A DNA stretch of 64,000 nucleotides from Bradyrhizobium yuanmingense (GCF_029167105.1 NZ_JARFML010000001.1:248001-312000), one strand, 5' to 3'. Positions 33,781-43,577 are shown, counted from the stretch's first letter. Notes: generated by a model not told the origin, from the letters alone. A program made the numbers and translations.

Positions 33781-34472
33781 ACGCGGCAATCGGAAAACTC
33801 CTGACGCAGTTCGATGCGAATGGCCGGGTCAAGTCGTCGCCGCCGCCCCCGCCTCCAAAAATCCAGGACGTGCTGACCAGGCCAAAGGAGGCGAGGCGCG
33901 ATCCGCAGCCTCAATCGCAGCCGCAGGCCCACACGCAGCTTCAGGCTCAGTCCCCGGCGCCCGCGACGGAAGCGCCGCCGGTCAATCTCCTGGACGACGC
34001 CTATCGGCGCGGCCATGCCGCGGGCGTCGCGGAAGGCGACGCCAAATTGGCCGAGGAGCGCGTCCGCAGCGCGATCCGGCTCGGCGAAGAGCGGGCCAAA
34101 TGGTCCGATCAGCAGGCGGTCGCGATCGTCAGCGGCTTCGAGGCGGCCTGCCGCGAGATCGAGACCAATATCGCAAGCTCCGTGGCGCGGATCCTGCTGC
34201 CGTTCCTCACCGATGCGGTGCGCGACAAGGCGATCGGTTCGCTGGTCGAGCAGATCGCGGCACTGACCGGCAGCTCGTCGGCGCCGGCCTTCAAGGTCAC
34301 CGGCCCGAGCGAGCTGCTGGACCTCGTGAAGACGCAGCTCGAGGCGTCGAGGCGAACGGGCATCGCATACGAGGCCGCCGAGACGCTCGAGGTGCGCGTC
34401 GTGGCCGACCAGACCGTGATCGAGACGCAGATCTCCACCTGGAGTGAACGGCTCAAGGAAGCGCGCCGGTAG
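33777..34472 (+). CDS. fliH: FliH-like export ATPase regulator
   Basis: 231-residue protein with a Pro/Gln-rich N-terminus, a central helical part with AYRRGHAAGVAEGDAKLAEE (a FliH-type GxxxG-like repeat) and a C-terminal domain (ARILLPFLTDAVRDKAIGSL). FliH binds FliI and FliN and brings the ATPase to the export gate. Sequence identity between FliH proteins is low; context directly after fliF (four-base overlap) strengthens the call. Confidence 0.8.
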   Translation: MNAAIGKLLTQFDANGRVKSSPPPPPPKIQDVLTRPKEARRDPQPQSQPQAHTQLQAQSPAPATEAPPVNLLDDAYRRGHAAGVAEGDAKLAEERVRSAIRLGEERAKWSDQQAVAIVSGFEAACREIETNIASSVARILLPFLTDAVRDKAIGSLVEQIAALTGSSSAPAFKVTGPSELLDLVKTQLEASRRTGIAYEAAETLEVRVVADQTVIETQISTWSERLKEARR

Positions 34473-34478
34473 TCCGCC

Positions 34479-35792
34479 ATGGAGGAGGTCAAGCATGAGA
34501 TCGTGATCGTCCGACGCCGCAGCGCCTTCGCCGAGGAGGCGCATCACGGCGGCGTCTGGAAGATCGCCTATGCGGACTTCATGACCGCGATGATGGCGTT
34601 CTTCCTGGTGATGTGGCTGCTCAACGCGCTCAACCAGGACCAGAAGCAGGTCGTCGCGAGCTATTTCAACCCGATCAAACTCGCTGAGAACTCACCTGCC
34701 CCAAAGGGCCTCAAGGATCTCTCCAACAAGGAGCCGTCGTCGTTCGAAGGCCAGGACGGCAAGCGTCAGCCGGCCGGCACGAACGAGGAACGTCGCGGCG
34801 ATTCTCCGACGGCCGAAAAAAAGGCCTCTTTCGAGGAGAAGGTCCTGTTCCGCGATCCCTATGCGACGCTCGCCGAGATCGCCAACAGCGCGAACCAGTC
34901 GACGGGCCAGCGGCGCGCCGGCGCTCTGACCTCCGCTGAAGAGGACGGCCTCAAGGGGGGCGATGCCTATCGCGATCCATTCGATCCCGGCTATTGGAAG
35001 CTGGCGCCACAGGCGTCCAAGGACGCCGATCGCTTCATCGAGAGCGAGCCGAAGCCGAATGCCTCCGCGCGAGACGGCGCAGCCGGAGCAAATCCGGGCG
35101 AGGTGCAGGCGCGCCGGAGCAGGACGGATGATGCCGGCGGCAACGTGCCTCCGGGCCCGGAGAGCTCGTCCGCAAGTCTGTCGCCGCTGGCGCCGCCGGG
35201 CGCCGCACCGACGCAGTCGCCGCGCGAGGGCAGCGCCCAAGCTGGCGTCCAGGTGAGCACCGCCCGGCAGGCTCGTCTCAACGATACGGCGAAGGAGCCG
35301 GAGGCGCGCGACACGGCGCAAACGCAGCAACCCACCCTCAAGCAGCTTCAGTCCGCGGTCGCGGAGGCGCTGTCGGACATCAAAGCAGGGGCGGGGCCGG
35401 CGGCCGAGGTGCGTCAGGTCGAGGAAGGGCTCCTGGTCAGCCTCACCGACGATGCGAGCTTCGGCATGTTCGCGGTCGGCTCGGCGGAGCCGCGGCCCGA
35501 GCTGATCCGCGTGATCGACAAGATCGGGCCGCTGCTGATGAAGCGCCAGGGCATGATCATCGTCCGCGGGCATACCGACAATCGGCCGTATCGGTCGGAA
35601 ACTTACGACAATTGGCGGCTGTCGACCGCACGTGCGCAGATGGCCTATTACATGCTGGTCCGTTCCGGCGTCGATGCGCGGCGGATCGAGCATATCGAAG
35701 GTTACGCCGATCGGCGCCCGAAGCTCCCGAACGACCCGGCCGCCGCCCAGAACCGCCGGATCGAAATCCTGATCCGGGAGAAGCGCCCTTGA
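34479..35792 (+). CDS. motB: Flagellar stator protein MotB
   Basis: 437-residue stator subunit anchored to peptidoglycan. The single span (YADFMTAMMAFFLVMWLLNA) contains the ion-binding Asp33. A long Pro/Ala/Ser-rich periplasmic linker (about residues 60-290) is followed by an OmpA-like domain with RGHTDNRPYRSETYDNWRLS and NRRIEIL. The linker makes it longer than E. coli MotB (308), as in other rhizobia that use MotC. The stop overlaps the motC TTG start. Confidence 0.96.
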   Translation: MEEVKHEIVIVRRRSAFAEEAHHGGVWKIAYADFMTAMMAFFLVMWLLNALNQDQKQVVASYFNPIKLAENSPAPKGLKDLSNKEPSSFEGQDGKRQPAGTNEERRGDSPTAEKKASFEEKVLFRDPYATLAEIANSANQSTGQRRAGALTSAEEDGLKGGDAYRDPFDPGYWKLAPQASKDADRFIESEPKPNASARDGAAGANPGEVQARRSRTDDAGGNVPPGPESSSASLSPLAPPGAAPTQSPREGSAQAGVQVSTARQARLNDTAKEPEARDTAQTQQPTLKQLQSAVAEALSDIKAGAGPAAEVRQVEEGLLVSLTDDASFGMFAVGSAEPRPELIRVIDKIGPLLMKRQGMIIVRGHTDNRPYRSETYDNWRLSTARAQMAYYMLVRSGVDARRIEHIEGYADRRPKLPNDPAAAQNRRIEILIREKRP

Positions 35793-36967
35793 TCAGGCTG
35801 CTGCGCCGCGCCGTCCTGCTGCTGCTGCCGTTCATCGCGGCAAATGCGCTTGCCCAGCCTGCACTCCAGGACAGCGAACCCTATGAGCTCGTCCGCGCGC
35901 TGCAAGCGGTGCAGGACGGCATCGCCAATGGCGACACCGCCGCACATGGCAGTCATATCGCGCTGATCCGGCAAATCGGCGAGAAGTTCCTCGCGGCCGA
36001 TCCCGCGGTGTGGAGCAATCCGCGGAACGGCCAGGCGGTCGTCATCTACCTGCTCAGCGGCGGTGCGCCGCAAATCGTCCGCAAGCTGCCGCGCGACAAG
36101 ATGAACGTCGACGAGCGGCTGTTCAACGGTGCGCTCGCCTATGTCGAGGGTCGCCAGGAGGAAGCGCGGGAGCTGCTCAAGGAGATCAAGCCGCGGACGA
36201 TTCCCTCCGTACTGGGCGGACAGGTCGCGCTGGTTCAGGGCGCGCTGTTCGCGCGCGCCGAGGCCTCGCTCGCGATCGAGCGTTTGGACGATGCGCGCCT
36301 GCTGTTGCCCGGCACGCTGGTCGAGGAGGCGGCGCTGCGGCGCGAGATCCTGCTGGTGGGGCAGGCGGAGGATTTCGAGAAGTTCGAGTTCCTGACGCTG
36401 GCCTATATCCGCCATTACCGCAACTCGATCTATGCGGGCGATTTCTGGCAGCGCTTCTCCGCGGGGCTGACGCAATCGAGCCTGGCACTCGACGAGCGCC
36501 GCTTTGCGCGGATCTCGGCCTTGCTCGAGCAGATCGATCGCCCCAGCCGCCTCAAGCTCTATCTCGTGATCGCGCGCGCCGCGATGGTGCGCGGACGGCT
36601 GACCGTGACCCGGCTGGCCGGCGAGCGGGCATTGACCCTCAGCGCGGATGCATCGGCGGAACGCGAGCGCGCCCATTTCTTCCGCGGCGCCTCGCGCGTG
36701 CTCACCGACGAATATGACGGCGGTCTCGCCGAACTGAATGCGCTCGACCGGTCGAAGCTGCCCGAGCGCGACGTGCCCCTTCTCAATGCCACGGTGCAGC
36801 TCGCGCTCGACGTCCGCAAACCGTTCGCCGGCGGATCCGCCGCGGCGGCGGACAAGCCCCCGGCAACGCCGGCGCGGCTCAATCTGGCGTCATCGACCGC
36901 GACGCTCGCACGCGCGCAGAAGCAGCTCGGCGAGCTCGAACTTCTGACCAAGGACCGCCGTCCATGA
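35789..36967 (+). CDS. motC: Periplasmic motor protein MotC
   Basis: 392-residue exported protein specific to rhizobial-type motors, where it binds MotB in the periplasm and supports stator function. A signal peptide (AVLLLLPFIAANALA) is followed by a helical-repeat body (IALIRQIGEKFLAADPAVWS; VLGGQVALVQGALFARAEAS). I chose TTG 35789: GGGAG is eight bases upstream and the signal peptide starts there; upstream in-frame codons lie inside motB. motE, its chaperone, is at 26827. It overlaps fliK by four bases. Confidence 0.93.
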   Translation: MIRLLRRAVLLLLPFIAANALAQPALQDSEPYELVRALQAVQDGIANGDTAAHGSHIALIRQIGEKFLAADPAVWSNPRNGQAVVIYLLSGGAPQIVRKLPRDKMNVDERLFNGALAYVEGRQEEARELLKEIKPRTIPSVLGGQVALVQGALFARAEASLAIERLDDARLLLPGTLVEEAALRREILLVGQAEDFEKFEFLTLAYIRHYRNSIYAGDFWQRFSAGLTQSSLALDERRFARISALLEQIDRPSRLKLYLVIARAAMVRGRLTVTRLAGERALTLSADASAERERAHFFRGASRVLTDEYDGGLAELNALDRSKLPERDVPLLNATVQLALDVRKPFAGGSAAAADKPPATPARLNLASSTATLARAQKQLGELELLTKDRRP

Positions 36968-38307
36968 CCAAGCTCAGTGGAACCTCCGGACAGCTCTTCA
37001 ACGGTCTCGCCGAGAGTCTCAACATGCGCGGGTCGCGCACGGCAAAGGGTGCCGCGACCAAACCGCAGGCGAACTCGTCCTTCAACGATCTGCTCCACAC
37101 AGTTTCGAATCTCGCCAAGCAGGCGCTGAGCGAAGACGGCAGCGAGGCGGCCGCGACGACCGGAACGCTGCGCACGCGCCCGATCCATGCGGCCGAGCAG
37201 GAGCAGCCGAAGGAGGCGGCGCTGCGCGAACGCGTCGCGACCACTGCAGATCCAAAGTCCATGGACGAGACCTCCGACACCAAGTCCGACAAGCTGGCGG
37301 AGAAACCACGTCCGCTCGATCATCTCACCGGGACAGATCGCCAGGATCAATCCGGCATCGCTGTGATGGTCGGGCAGGAGCTCGCTGCCGTGCCTGCCGT
37401 GAAGCCGCAGATGCAAGTGCCCTCCGCAGACAAGGACGCGCCCGCGCGCGACGAGCGGTCGCCCTCGGCGAAGCACGAGGCACCGGGCGCGGTGAAGGCG
37501 GCGACCGGCGATCCCGGTCCATCCAGTCCTGCCCCGGCCGGCGCGCGCTCGCAGGCGGCGGCTTCGCAAGCGATGGCGGCGTCGCAATCGGCGCTGACGC
37601 AAGGTGCGGAGGCCTCGAGCGCAAGGCCGGCATCACCCGGCTTCGAGGCGGTCACGGCCGATGTCGAGCGCGCTGCCAAGGCTTCGGCGCGCGCCGCGCT
37701 ACCCGAGACGACCAAGGTCACCGTGGTCCAGCAGGAAACTCATCTGCCACCGGCGCAGTTCAACGCCCCGCAGCAGGTTGCCAATGCAGTCGTCGCCGAG
37801 CTGAAGGAGTCCTCGGCACCGGCTGCGTCCGCGGCACCCGATCTCGCCGCATCCCAGACCAACGCACCGGATCAGCCGCTCAGGATCCTGACCGTCAATC
37901 TCGAACCGGCCGCGCTCGGGAACGTCACGGTGCGCCTGCGTCTCGTCGGCACCGAAGTGTCCGTCCAGCTCGCGGCAGAGCGCAAGGACACGAGCCAGAT
38001 GCTCGACCAGCAGCGCGACCAGATCCGCGATCTCATGCAGTCGGCCGGCTACGTCGCCGACGTCGCACCGGTCCAGCACGGCTCGCTGGACGGATTCCAG
38101 AGCGGCTCCGGCCAGTCCCAGCCCGAGCTCTCGGGCCAGCAACAATCCTCGCCGCAGTCGCAAGGCGCGTTCGGCGGTGCCGGCACGTCGTCGGGGCAAT
38201 CCGACGGCGGCACGAAACAGGCTCGCCAGGAGCGCCAGTTCAATCAGGAGACACGTCATGAGCAGGACGTGGCGCCGCATCACCGTCGCGGCCCTGTTTA
38301 TCTCTAG
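36964..38307 (+). CDS. fliK: Flagellar hook-length control protein FliK
   Basis: 447-residue secreted molecular ruler. Residues 1 to about 290 are low-complexity, rich in Ala, Ser, Gln and Glu. The C-terminal FliK domain is clear: ILTVNLEPAALGNVTVRLRL, VSVQLAAERKDTSQMLDQQR and IRDLMQSAGYVADV. It is the homologue of what was once called MotD in S. meliloti and follows motC as there. The last 50 bases overlap the lytic transglycosylase gene in another frame. Confidence 0.92.
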   Translation: MTKLSGTSGQLFNGLAESLNMRGSRTAKGAATKPQANSSFNDLLHTVSNLAKQALSEDGSEAAATTGTLRTRPIHAAEQEQPKEAALRERVATTADPKSMDETSDTKSDKLAEKPRPLDHLTGTDRQDQSGIAVMVGQELAAVPAVKPQMQVPSADKDAPARDERSPSAKHEAPGAVKAATGDPGPSSPAPAGARSQAAASQAMAASQSALTQGAEASSARPASPGFEAVTADVERAAKASARAALPETTKVTVVQQETHLPPAQFNAPQQVANAVVAELKESSAPAASAAPDLAASQTNAPDQPLRILTVNLEPAALGNVTVRLRLVGTEVSVQLAAERKDTSQMLDQQRDQIRDLMQSAGYVADVAPVQHGSLDGFQSGSGQSQPELSGQQQSSPQSQGAFGGAGTSSGQSDGGTKQARQERQFNQETRHEQDVAPHHRRGPVYL

Positions 38308-38839
38308 TGCGGGCGCCGCCGAGGCGGCTGCCGAGACTGCGCGCCCCTGCGAGCGCGAGATGACGCGCGCGGCCCGGCAGCATGGGATTCCGCTCGGCAT
38401 TCTCTATGCGGTCGGCCTCACCGAGACCGGCCGGCGCGGCGCGCTCCATCCTTACGCGCTCGGGGCCGACGGCCAGACCGTGTTCGCCAAGGACATCAAC
38501 GATGCAATCGCGAATTTCGAGGCGATGCGCAGCAAAGGCATCAAGCTGATTGATCTCGGCTGCATGCAGATCAACCATTATTATCACGGCGACAAGTTCG
38601 CTTCGGTCCGGGCGATGTTCGATCCCGCGGGGAACGTCGAATACGCCGCGCGCTTCCTGAAGGAGTTGAAGCAGCGCGAGGGCAGCTGGACCATGGCTGT
38701 CGCGCGCTACAACGCGGGTCCCAACAATCAGCCGGCGCAGAAGCGCTATGTCTGTCACATCGTTGCGCATCTCGTCTCGAGCGGTTTCGGCGCGTGGACG
38801 GACAAGGCGCGCTCGTTCTGCCAGCCCAGGACGAGCTGA
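38258..38839 (+). CDS. Flagellar-associated lytic transglycosylase (SltF-like)
   Basis: 193-residue exported SLT-type muramidase. A signal peptide (ITVAALFISSAGAAEAAA) precedes a catalytic domain with ILYAVGLTETGR (likely catalytic Glu), IDLGCMQINHYYHG and MAVARYNAGPNNQPAQ, the hallmark SLT motifs. It should cut peptidoglycan for rod passage, a job FlgJ's second domain does in enterobacteria; FlgJ here (47590) lacks that domain. ATG 38258 has AGGAG seven bases upstream and lies inside fliK. Confidence 0.9.
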   Translation: MSRTWRRITVAALFISSAGAAEAAAETARPCEREMTRAARQHGIPLGILYAVGLTETGRRGALHPYALGADGQTVFAKDINDAIANFEAMRSKGIKLIDLGCMQINHYYHGDKFASVRAMFDPAGNVEYAARFLKELKQREGSWTMAVARYNAGPNNQPAQKRYVCHIVAHLVSSGFGAWTDKARSFCQPRTS

Positions 38840-38945
38840 AGCAGAGCTGACCGGACCACGACAAGTTGTGCATCGCGCCCAATCATCAGCCCCGCGCAAG
38901 CAAGAACCCCCATTGTAGCTGCAACCTACCAAAGGAGCCCAATTC

Positions 38946-40178
38946 ATGAGCCTGTATGGTGTTATGCGCACCGGCGTTTCCGGGATGAACGCGCAGTCCA
39001 ACAAGCTGTCGACGGTCTCGGACAACATCGCCAACGTCAACACGACGGGCTACAAGCGGGCTTCGACGGAGTTCTCCTCGCTGATCCTGAAGAGCGGCTC
39101 CGGCAATTACGATTCCGGCGCTGTCGAAACCAAGGTCCGCTATGCCATCAGCGACGGGGGCAATACGCAATATACCACGTCGACCACGGACCTTCGCGTC
39201 CAGGGCAATGGCTTCTTCGTGGTGTCGAACGCCAACAACACGCAGCAATATCTGACGCGGGCCGGCTCGTTCGTGCCCGACAGCCAGGGCAACCTGGTCA
39301 ACGGGGCCGGCTTTTATCTTCTGGGCCAGCCCGGCAACGTGACCAACTTCTCGCAGAACAGCCTGTCCGGCATGCAGATCGTCAACATCGCCCAGGTCTC
39401 GCAGGTGCCGGTGCCGTCAACGGCGGGGACGCTCACGACCGGCAACCTGGATCCGAAAGCGGCCGTCATTGCTGGCCCGCCCGGTCCGGCGTCATATTCA
39501 TCGAAGAGCTCGATCGTGGCCTACAACAATATCGGCCAGGCCGTTACGCTCGACGTCTATATGTCCCACACGGCGACGGCTGCCGGCTCGGATACCTGGC
39601 AGATCGGGGTCTACGACTCCGCGACGGGCACCTCGCTCGGCGCCGCCACCACTTTCACCTTCGACACCACGGCGGCCGGCAGGGGCGCGCTCGCGGCAGC
39701 GAGCCCGACCGGTCTCGCCTTCACCGTTCCCGGAGGTGCGGCGATGACCTTTGACCTGTCGAACTTGACCCAGGTCGGCACCGACTTCAGCTTCAAGGCC
39801 ACTGTCAATGGCAGCGTTCCCTCGGCCATCGACAAGGTCGATATCGACGATGCCGGCCATGTGACGGCGATCCTCAAGAACGGGCAGCAGCTGACGCTCT
39901 ACACCATCATGCTCGCCGACGTCGCGAGCCCCGACAATCTGACGCCCGAGCCCGGCAACGTCTATTCGACCAATATGAATTCCGGCAACGCGCAGGTCGG
40001 AAATGCCGGCACGGGTGGGCTCGGCACGATCCAGTCCAGTGCCCTGGAGGACTCCAACGTCGATCTCGCGGACGAACTCACCGGCATGATCGAGGCCCAG
40101 CGCGGCTTCACGGCGAACTCGAAATCGTTCCAGACCGGCTCGGATCTGCTGGACGTCGTCGTCAACTTGAAGCGCTGA
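38946..40178 (+). CDS. flgE: Flagellar hook protein FlgE
   Basis: 410-residue hook subunit. The N-terminus (MSLYGVMRTGVSGMNAQSNK then LSTVSDNIANVNTTGYKRAS) and the C-terminus (LADELTGMIEAQRGFTANSK) are diagnostic, with the FlgE insert domain between. AAAGGAG lies 10 bases before the ATG. A 106-base gap after the transglycosylase gene may hold the promoter of the flgE-flgK-flgL-flaF-flbT-flgD group, but I could not define boxes. Confidence 0.96.
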   Translation: MSLYGVMRTGVSGMNAQSNKLSTVSDNIANVNTTGYKRASTEFSSLILKSGSGNYDSGAVETKVRYAISDGGNTQYTTSTTDLRVQGNGFFVVSNANNTQQYLTRAGSFVPDSQGNLVNGAGFYLLGQPGNVTNFSQNSLSGMQIVNIAQVSQVPVPSTAGTLTTGNLDPKAAVIAGPPGPASYSSKSSIVAYNNIGQAVTLDVYMSHTATAAGSDTWQIGVYDSATGTSLGAATTFTFDTTAAGRGALAAASPTGLAFTVPGGAAMTFDLSNLTQVGTDFSFKATVNGSVPSAIDKVDIDDAGHVTAILKNGQQLTLYTIMLADVASPDNLTPEPGNVYSTNMNSGNAQVGNAGTGGLGTIQSSALEDSNVDLADELTGMIEAQRGFTANSKSFQTGSDLLDVVVNLKR

Positions 40179-40212
40179 ATTCCTCGGCGTTCGTTTTGGG
40201 CAAGAGCACGCC

Positions 40213-41688
40213 ATGTCGCTTACCGCCGCTCTCAACTCGGCTCGCTCCTCGCTCATGGCGTCGAGCGTCCAGTCGTCGGTCATCTCGCGCAACATCGCCG
40301 GTGCCGGCGCCGCCGGCTATTCGCGCAAGCTCACCGTGCTGGACAATCTGCCCGGCGCTGGCGTCTATGTCGCGGCGATCCAGCGCGCCGCCAGCTCGGG
40401 CCTCTACAACAACGTCCTGATCGCGACCTCGTCGTCCGCCAAGCAGACCGCGATCTATGACGGCCTGCAGAAGATCGCCACCGCGACGGTGGACGATCCG
40501 GAGCTCGACCAGTCGCCGACGGCGCAGCTCAACGCGCTGAAGCAGGCGTTGCAGAAATATGCCAACGCCCCGGACAACGCCACCCTGGCGCAGGCGGCCG
40601 TCGCGTCCGCCAAGGACATGGCGACCGCGCTCAACCAGGCGACCCGGACCGTGCAGTCGGTCCGCGAAAGCGCCGATGCCGACATGAAGACGTCGGTTCA
40701 GAATATCAACCAGTTGCTCTCCCGGTTCGAGACCGTGAACACCGCGATCGTGAAAGGCACGATCTCCGGCGACGACATCACCGACTATCTCGACCAGCGC
40801 GACAGCATCGTCTCGCAGCTGTCGCAGGAGGTCGGCGTCAACATGTCGATCCGCCCCAACGGCGACGCGGCGCTCTACGCCGACAGCGGCGTGGTGCTGT
40901 TCGACAAGACGGCGCGGACGGTGAGCTTTGCGCCGACGAATGCCTACACCGCCAGCACCACGGGCAACGCCGTCTACATCGACGGGGTCCCGGTGACCGG
41001 CGCCAATTCGGTGATGCCGCTGAAGTCGGGCAAGCTTGCAGGCCTCGCCCAGCTGCGCGACCAGGACACCGTCACCTATCAGAGTCAGCTCGACGAAATC
41101 GCACGCGGCCTGATCAATACGTTCAGGGAAAGCGATCAGACCGCCGCGGCGCTGCCCGACGTTCCCGGCCTCTTCACCTATCCGGGCGCACCGGCGATGC
41201 CGGCAAGCGCAATCGTCTCGGTGGGCCTCGCCGGCACGATCTCGGTCGCCGCATCGGTCGATCCGACCCTGGGCGGCAACCCGAATCTGCTGCGCGACGG
41301 CGCGATCAGCGGCAACCCCGCCTACCAGTACAACACCGCCGGCAACGGCGGTTATTCGGCCCGACTGCAGCAGCTCATCGGCGGCATGGATGCCGCGCAG
41401 CCGTTCGACGCAACGACGCAAGGCAAGCCGAGCGGCAGCCTCATCGACTTCGCATCGTCGTCGGCGAGCTGGATCGAAAACCAGCGCAAGACCGCCGACG
41501 CCAACTCCGAGTACCAGAGCACATTGCTCAACCGCAGCATCACGGCGTTGTCCAACGTCAACGGCGTCAACATGGACGACGAAATGGCGTTGATGCTCCA
41601 GGTCGAGCGCACTTATTCGGCCTCGTCGAAGATCATTTCGACCGTCGATGAAATGCTGCAGAGCCTGCTGGCCGCCGTGGGGAACTAA
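40213..41688 (+). CDS. flgK: Hook-filament junction protein FlgK
   Basis: 491-residue junction protein. The N-terminal axial domain (QSSVISRNIAGAGAAGYSRK) and the C-terminal domain (LSNVNGVNMDDEMALMLQVE) fit FlgK, with a variable central part. It is found 34 bases after flgE and three before flgL, the usual rhizobial order. Confidence 0.94.
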   Translation: MSLTAALNSARSSLMASSVQSSVISRNIAGAGAAGYSRKLTVLDNLPGAGVYVAAIQRAASSGLYNNVLIATSSSAKQTAIYDGLQKIATATVDDPELDQSPTAQLNALKQALQKYANAPDNATLAQAAVASAKDMATALNQATRTVQSVRESADADMKTSVQNINQLLSRFETVNTAIVKGTISGDDITDYLDQRDSIVSQLSQEVGVNMSIRPNGDAALYADSGVVLFDKTARTVSFAPTNAYTASTTGNAVYIDGVPVTGANSVMPLKSGKLAGLAQLRDQDTVTYQSQLDEIARGLINTFRESDQTAAALPDVPGLFTYPGAPAMPASAIVSVGLAGTISVAASVDPTLGGNPNLLRDGAISGNPAYQYNTAGNGGYSARLQQLIGGMDAAQPFDATTQGKPSGSLIDFASSSASWIENQRKTADANSEYQSTLLNRSITALSNVNGVNMDDEMALMLQVERTYSASSKIISTVDEMLQSLLAAVGN

Positions 41689-41691
41689 GCC

Positions 41692-42738
41692 ATGATGAGC
41701 GCAAATTACGTTTCCACCCTGATGCTATCCTCGTCGTTGAGGTATTCGATCACGAACAACCAGGCGGCGCTGAGCAAGGCCTCGACCGAAGCGACCACCG
41801 GCCGCTTCTACGACGTTGGTCTGGAACTCGGTGCCTCGACGGGAAGCGACCTCACGCTGCGGGCGGACTGGAGCTTTGCCGACCAGCTCGTCGACACCAA
41901 CGGGCTCGTCGCGGGACGCCTGGACGTGACGCAGAACCGGATCACCCAGCTCAACAAGACCGCGACGGACTTCCTCAAGGATCTGATCGCGGCCCGCAGC
42001 ACCGATGGCGGCGGGCGGGTCATCCTGCCGCCTGCTGCCTCCAATCTCCAGGACCTGATCGGCGCGCTGAACGTCTCCTATAACGGCTCCTATCTGTTCT
42101 CGGGCATCAACACGCAGAATGCGCCCATTACGCCCTACGCCGCGGGGTCGGCCAGCAAGAACCAAGTCGATGCGGATTTTCTCGCGGCCTTCGGCTTCCC
42201 GCAATCCTCGCCCGCCGTGGCGACGATCACCCCGGCCCAGATGCAGACCTTCCTCGACACTACCTTCGATGCCGAGTTCGCCAGCCCGGCCTGGAACACC
42301 AACTGGTCGTCGGCAACCGACCAGACCATGCAAAGCCGGATCTCCACCACCGAGATCGCCGATACGTCCGTGAGCGCAAACCAGATCGGCTTCCGCAGGC
42401 TCGCCGAGGCCTACACCATGATGGCCGACCTCGGGAACGTCAATCTGAGCCAGGAGACGTTCCAGGTCGTCGTGGACAAGGCCATCGGGCTGGTCGGCAA
42501 CGCCATCAACGATCTCGCGGCGCTCGGCGGCAGCGTCGGTACTGTCCAGCAGCGGGTCACCACCGCGACCGCCAAGCTCAAGACGCAGCAGGACATTCTG
42601 AACAATCAGATCGTCGGCATGGAGAAGGTCGACCCGACCGAAGCCTCGGTCCGGGTCAACACGCTGCAGACACAGATCCAGACGGCGTTGGCGCTCACCT
42701 CGCAGCTCCAGAAGATCAGCCTCATCAATTATCTCTGA
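41692..42738 (+). CDS. flgL: Hook-filament junction protein FlgL
   Basis: 348-residue flagellin-like junction protein. SITNNQAALSKASTEATTGR at the N-terminus, GSYLFSGINTQNAPITPYAA in the middle and ASVRVNTLQTQIQTALALTS at the end are FlgL features. No fliD cap gene follows; rhizobial filaments are generally described without FliD. Confidence 0.92.
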   Translation: MMSANYVSTLMLSSSLRYSITNNQAALSKASTEATTGRFYDVGLELGASTGSDLTLRADWSFADQLVDTNGLVAGRLDVTQNRITQLNKTATDFLKDLIAARSTDGGGRVILPPAASNLQDLIGALNVSYNGSYLFSGINTQNAPITPYAAGSASKNQVDADFLAAFGFPQSSPAVATITPAQMQTFLDTTFDAEFASPAWNTNWSSATDQTMQSRISTTEIADTSVSANQIGFRRLAEAYTMMADLGNVNLSQETFQVVVDKAIGLVGNAINDLAALGGSVGTVQQRVTTATAKLKTQQDILNNQIVGMEKVDPTEASVRVNTLQTQIQTALALTSQLQKISLINYL

Positions 42739-42806
42739 GCCGAGGCTGCGCTGTCAGGCTCGTAACCTTTGTCCAGTTGTTCGGTCTCCCGCGAAGAGTG
42801 GTCCTG

Positions 42807-43151
42807 ATGACGTTTGAAGCCTATGAAGTGGTCGTTGACGATAGTGGCTATGAGGCGCGCAGCCGCGAGCGGCAGGCGCTCAGCCTCGGCATCGACCGGC
42901 TCGAGCGGCTCCAGAAGGGGCCTTTTAGTATCGAGGATCTGGTCGAGAGCCTGCTCTATGTGCGGCGGCTGTGGACGATCTTCATCGAGGATCTCGCGCA
43001 CCCGGACAACGGCCTGCCGGACAAGCTGCGTGCCGACATCATCTCGATCGGTCTGTGGGTGGTCAAGGAAGCCGATCGCCTCCGCGAGCAGCGGTCCAGC
43101 GACGTGGTGCAGCTCATCGAAATCAACCGCCTGATCCGAGACGCGCTTTAA
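42807..43151 (+). CDS. flaF: Flagellin biosynthesis regulator FlaF
   Basis: 114-residue cytoplasmic protein needed for flagellin synthesis or secretion in alphaproteobacteria, acting against or together with FlbT. It has the family motifs RERQALSLGIDRLERLQ and LVESLLYVRRLWTIFIEDLA. I chose ATG 42807 (MTFEAYEVV), where homologues start; a TTG at 42777 is in frame. The stop overlaps the flbT start (TAATG), so the pair is translationally coupled. Confidence 0.9.
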   Translation: MTFEAYEVVVDDSGYEARSRERQALSLGIDRLERLQKGPFSIEDLVESLLYVRRLWTIFIEDLAHPDNGLPDKLRADIISIGLWVVKEADRLREQRSSDVVQLIEINRLIRDAL

Positions 43152-43561
43152 TGAAGATCTCCTTGCGCGCGGGCGAACGGATCTACATCAACGGCGCGGT
43201 GCTCCGCGTCGACCGCAAGGTCTCCGTCGAGCTCGTCAACGACGTGATGTTCCTGCTCGAAGGGCAGGTCATGCAGGCGTCCGACGCCACCACGGCACTG
43301 CGACAGCTCTATTTCATCGTCCAGCTCATGCTGATGAACCCGACCGACGTTCGCGACGCTGCGGCGCTCTACGCCCAGCATCACGCTGCGCTGTGTGCCG
43401 TTTGCGAGAGCCGCGAGATGCTCGATGGGCTCGGCGCGATCGACGAACTGGTCGGGGCGACGCGCTATTTCGAGGCGCTCAAGCGGATTCGCGCGTTGTT
43501 TCCGGTGGAGCAGGCCATCCTGGCCGGCGCCGCCGCCGTTTCCCCAGTCGAAGCTGCCTGA
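43151..43561 (+). CDS. flbT: Flagellin mRNA regulator FlbT
   Basis: 136-residue cytoplasmic regulator. It begins MKISLRAGERIYINGAVLRV and contains ASDATTALRQLYFIVQLMLM, both family hallmarks. In Caulobacter FlbT binds the 5' leader of flagellin mRNA and destabilises it; for the lateral system of B. diazoefficiens I recall that its counterpart is instead required for flagellin production. The structured leaders before both flagellin genes here are the natural candidate targets. Confidence 0.95.
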   Translation: MKISLRAGERIYINGAVLRVDRKVSVELVNDVMFLLEGQVMQASDATTALRQLYFIVQLMLMNPTDVRDAAALYAQHHAALCAVCESREMLDGLGAIDELVGATRYFEALKRIRALFPVEQAILAGAAAVSPVEAA

Positions 43562-43577
43562 CAGCGGAGAGACAAGA

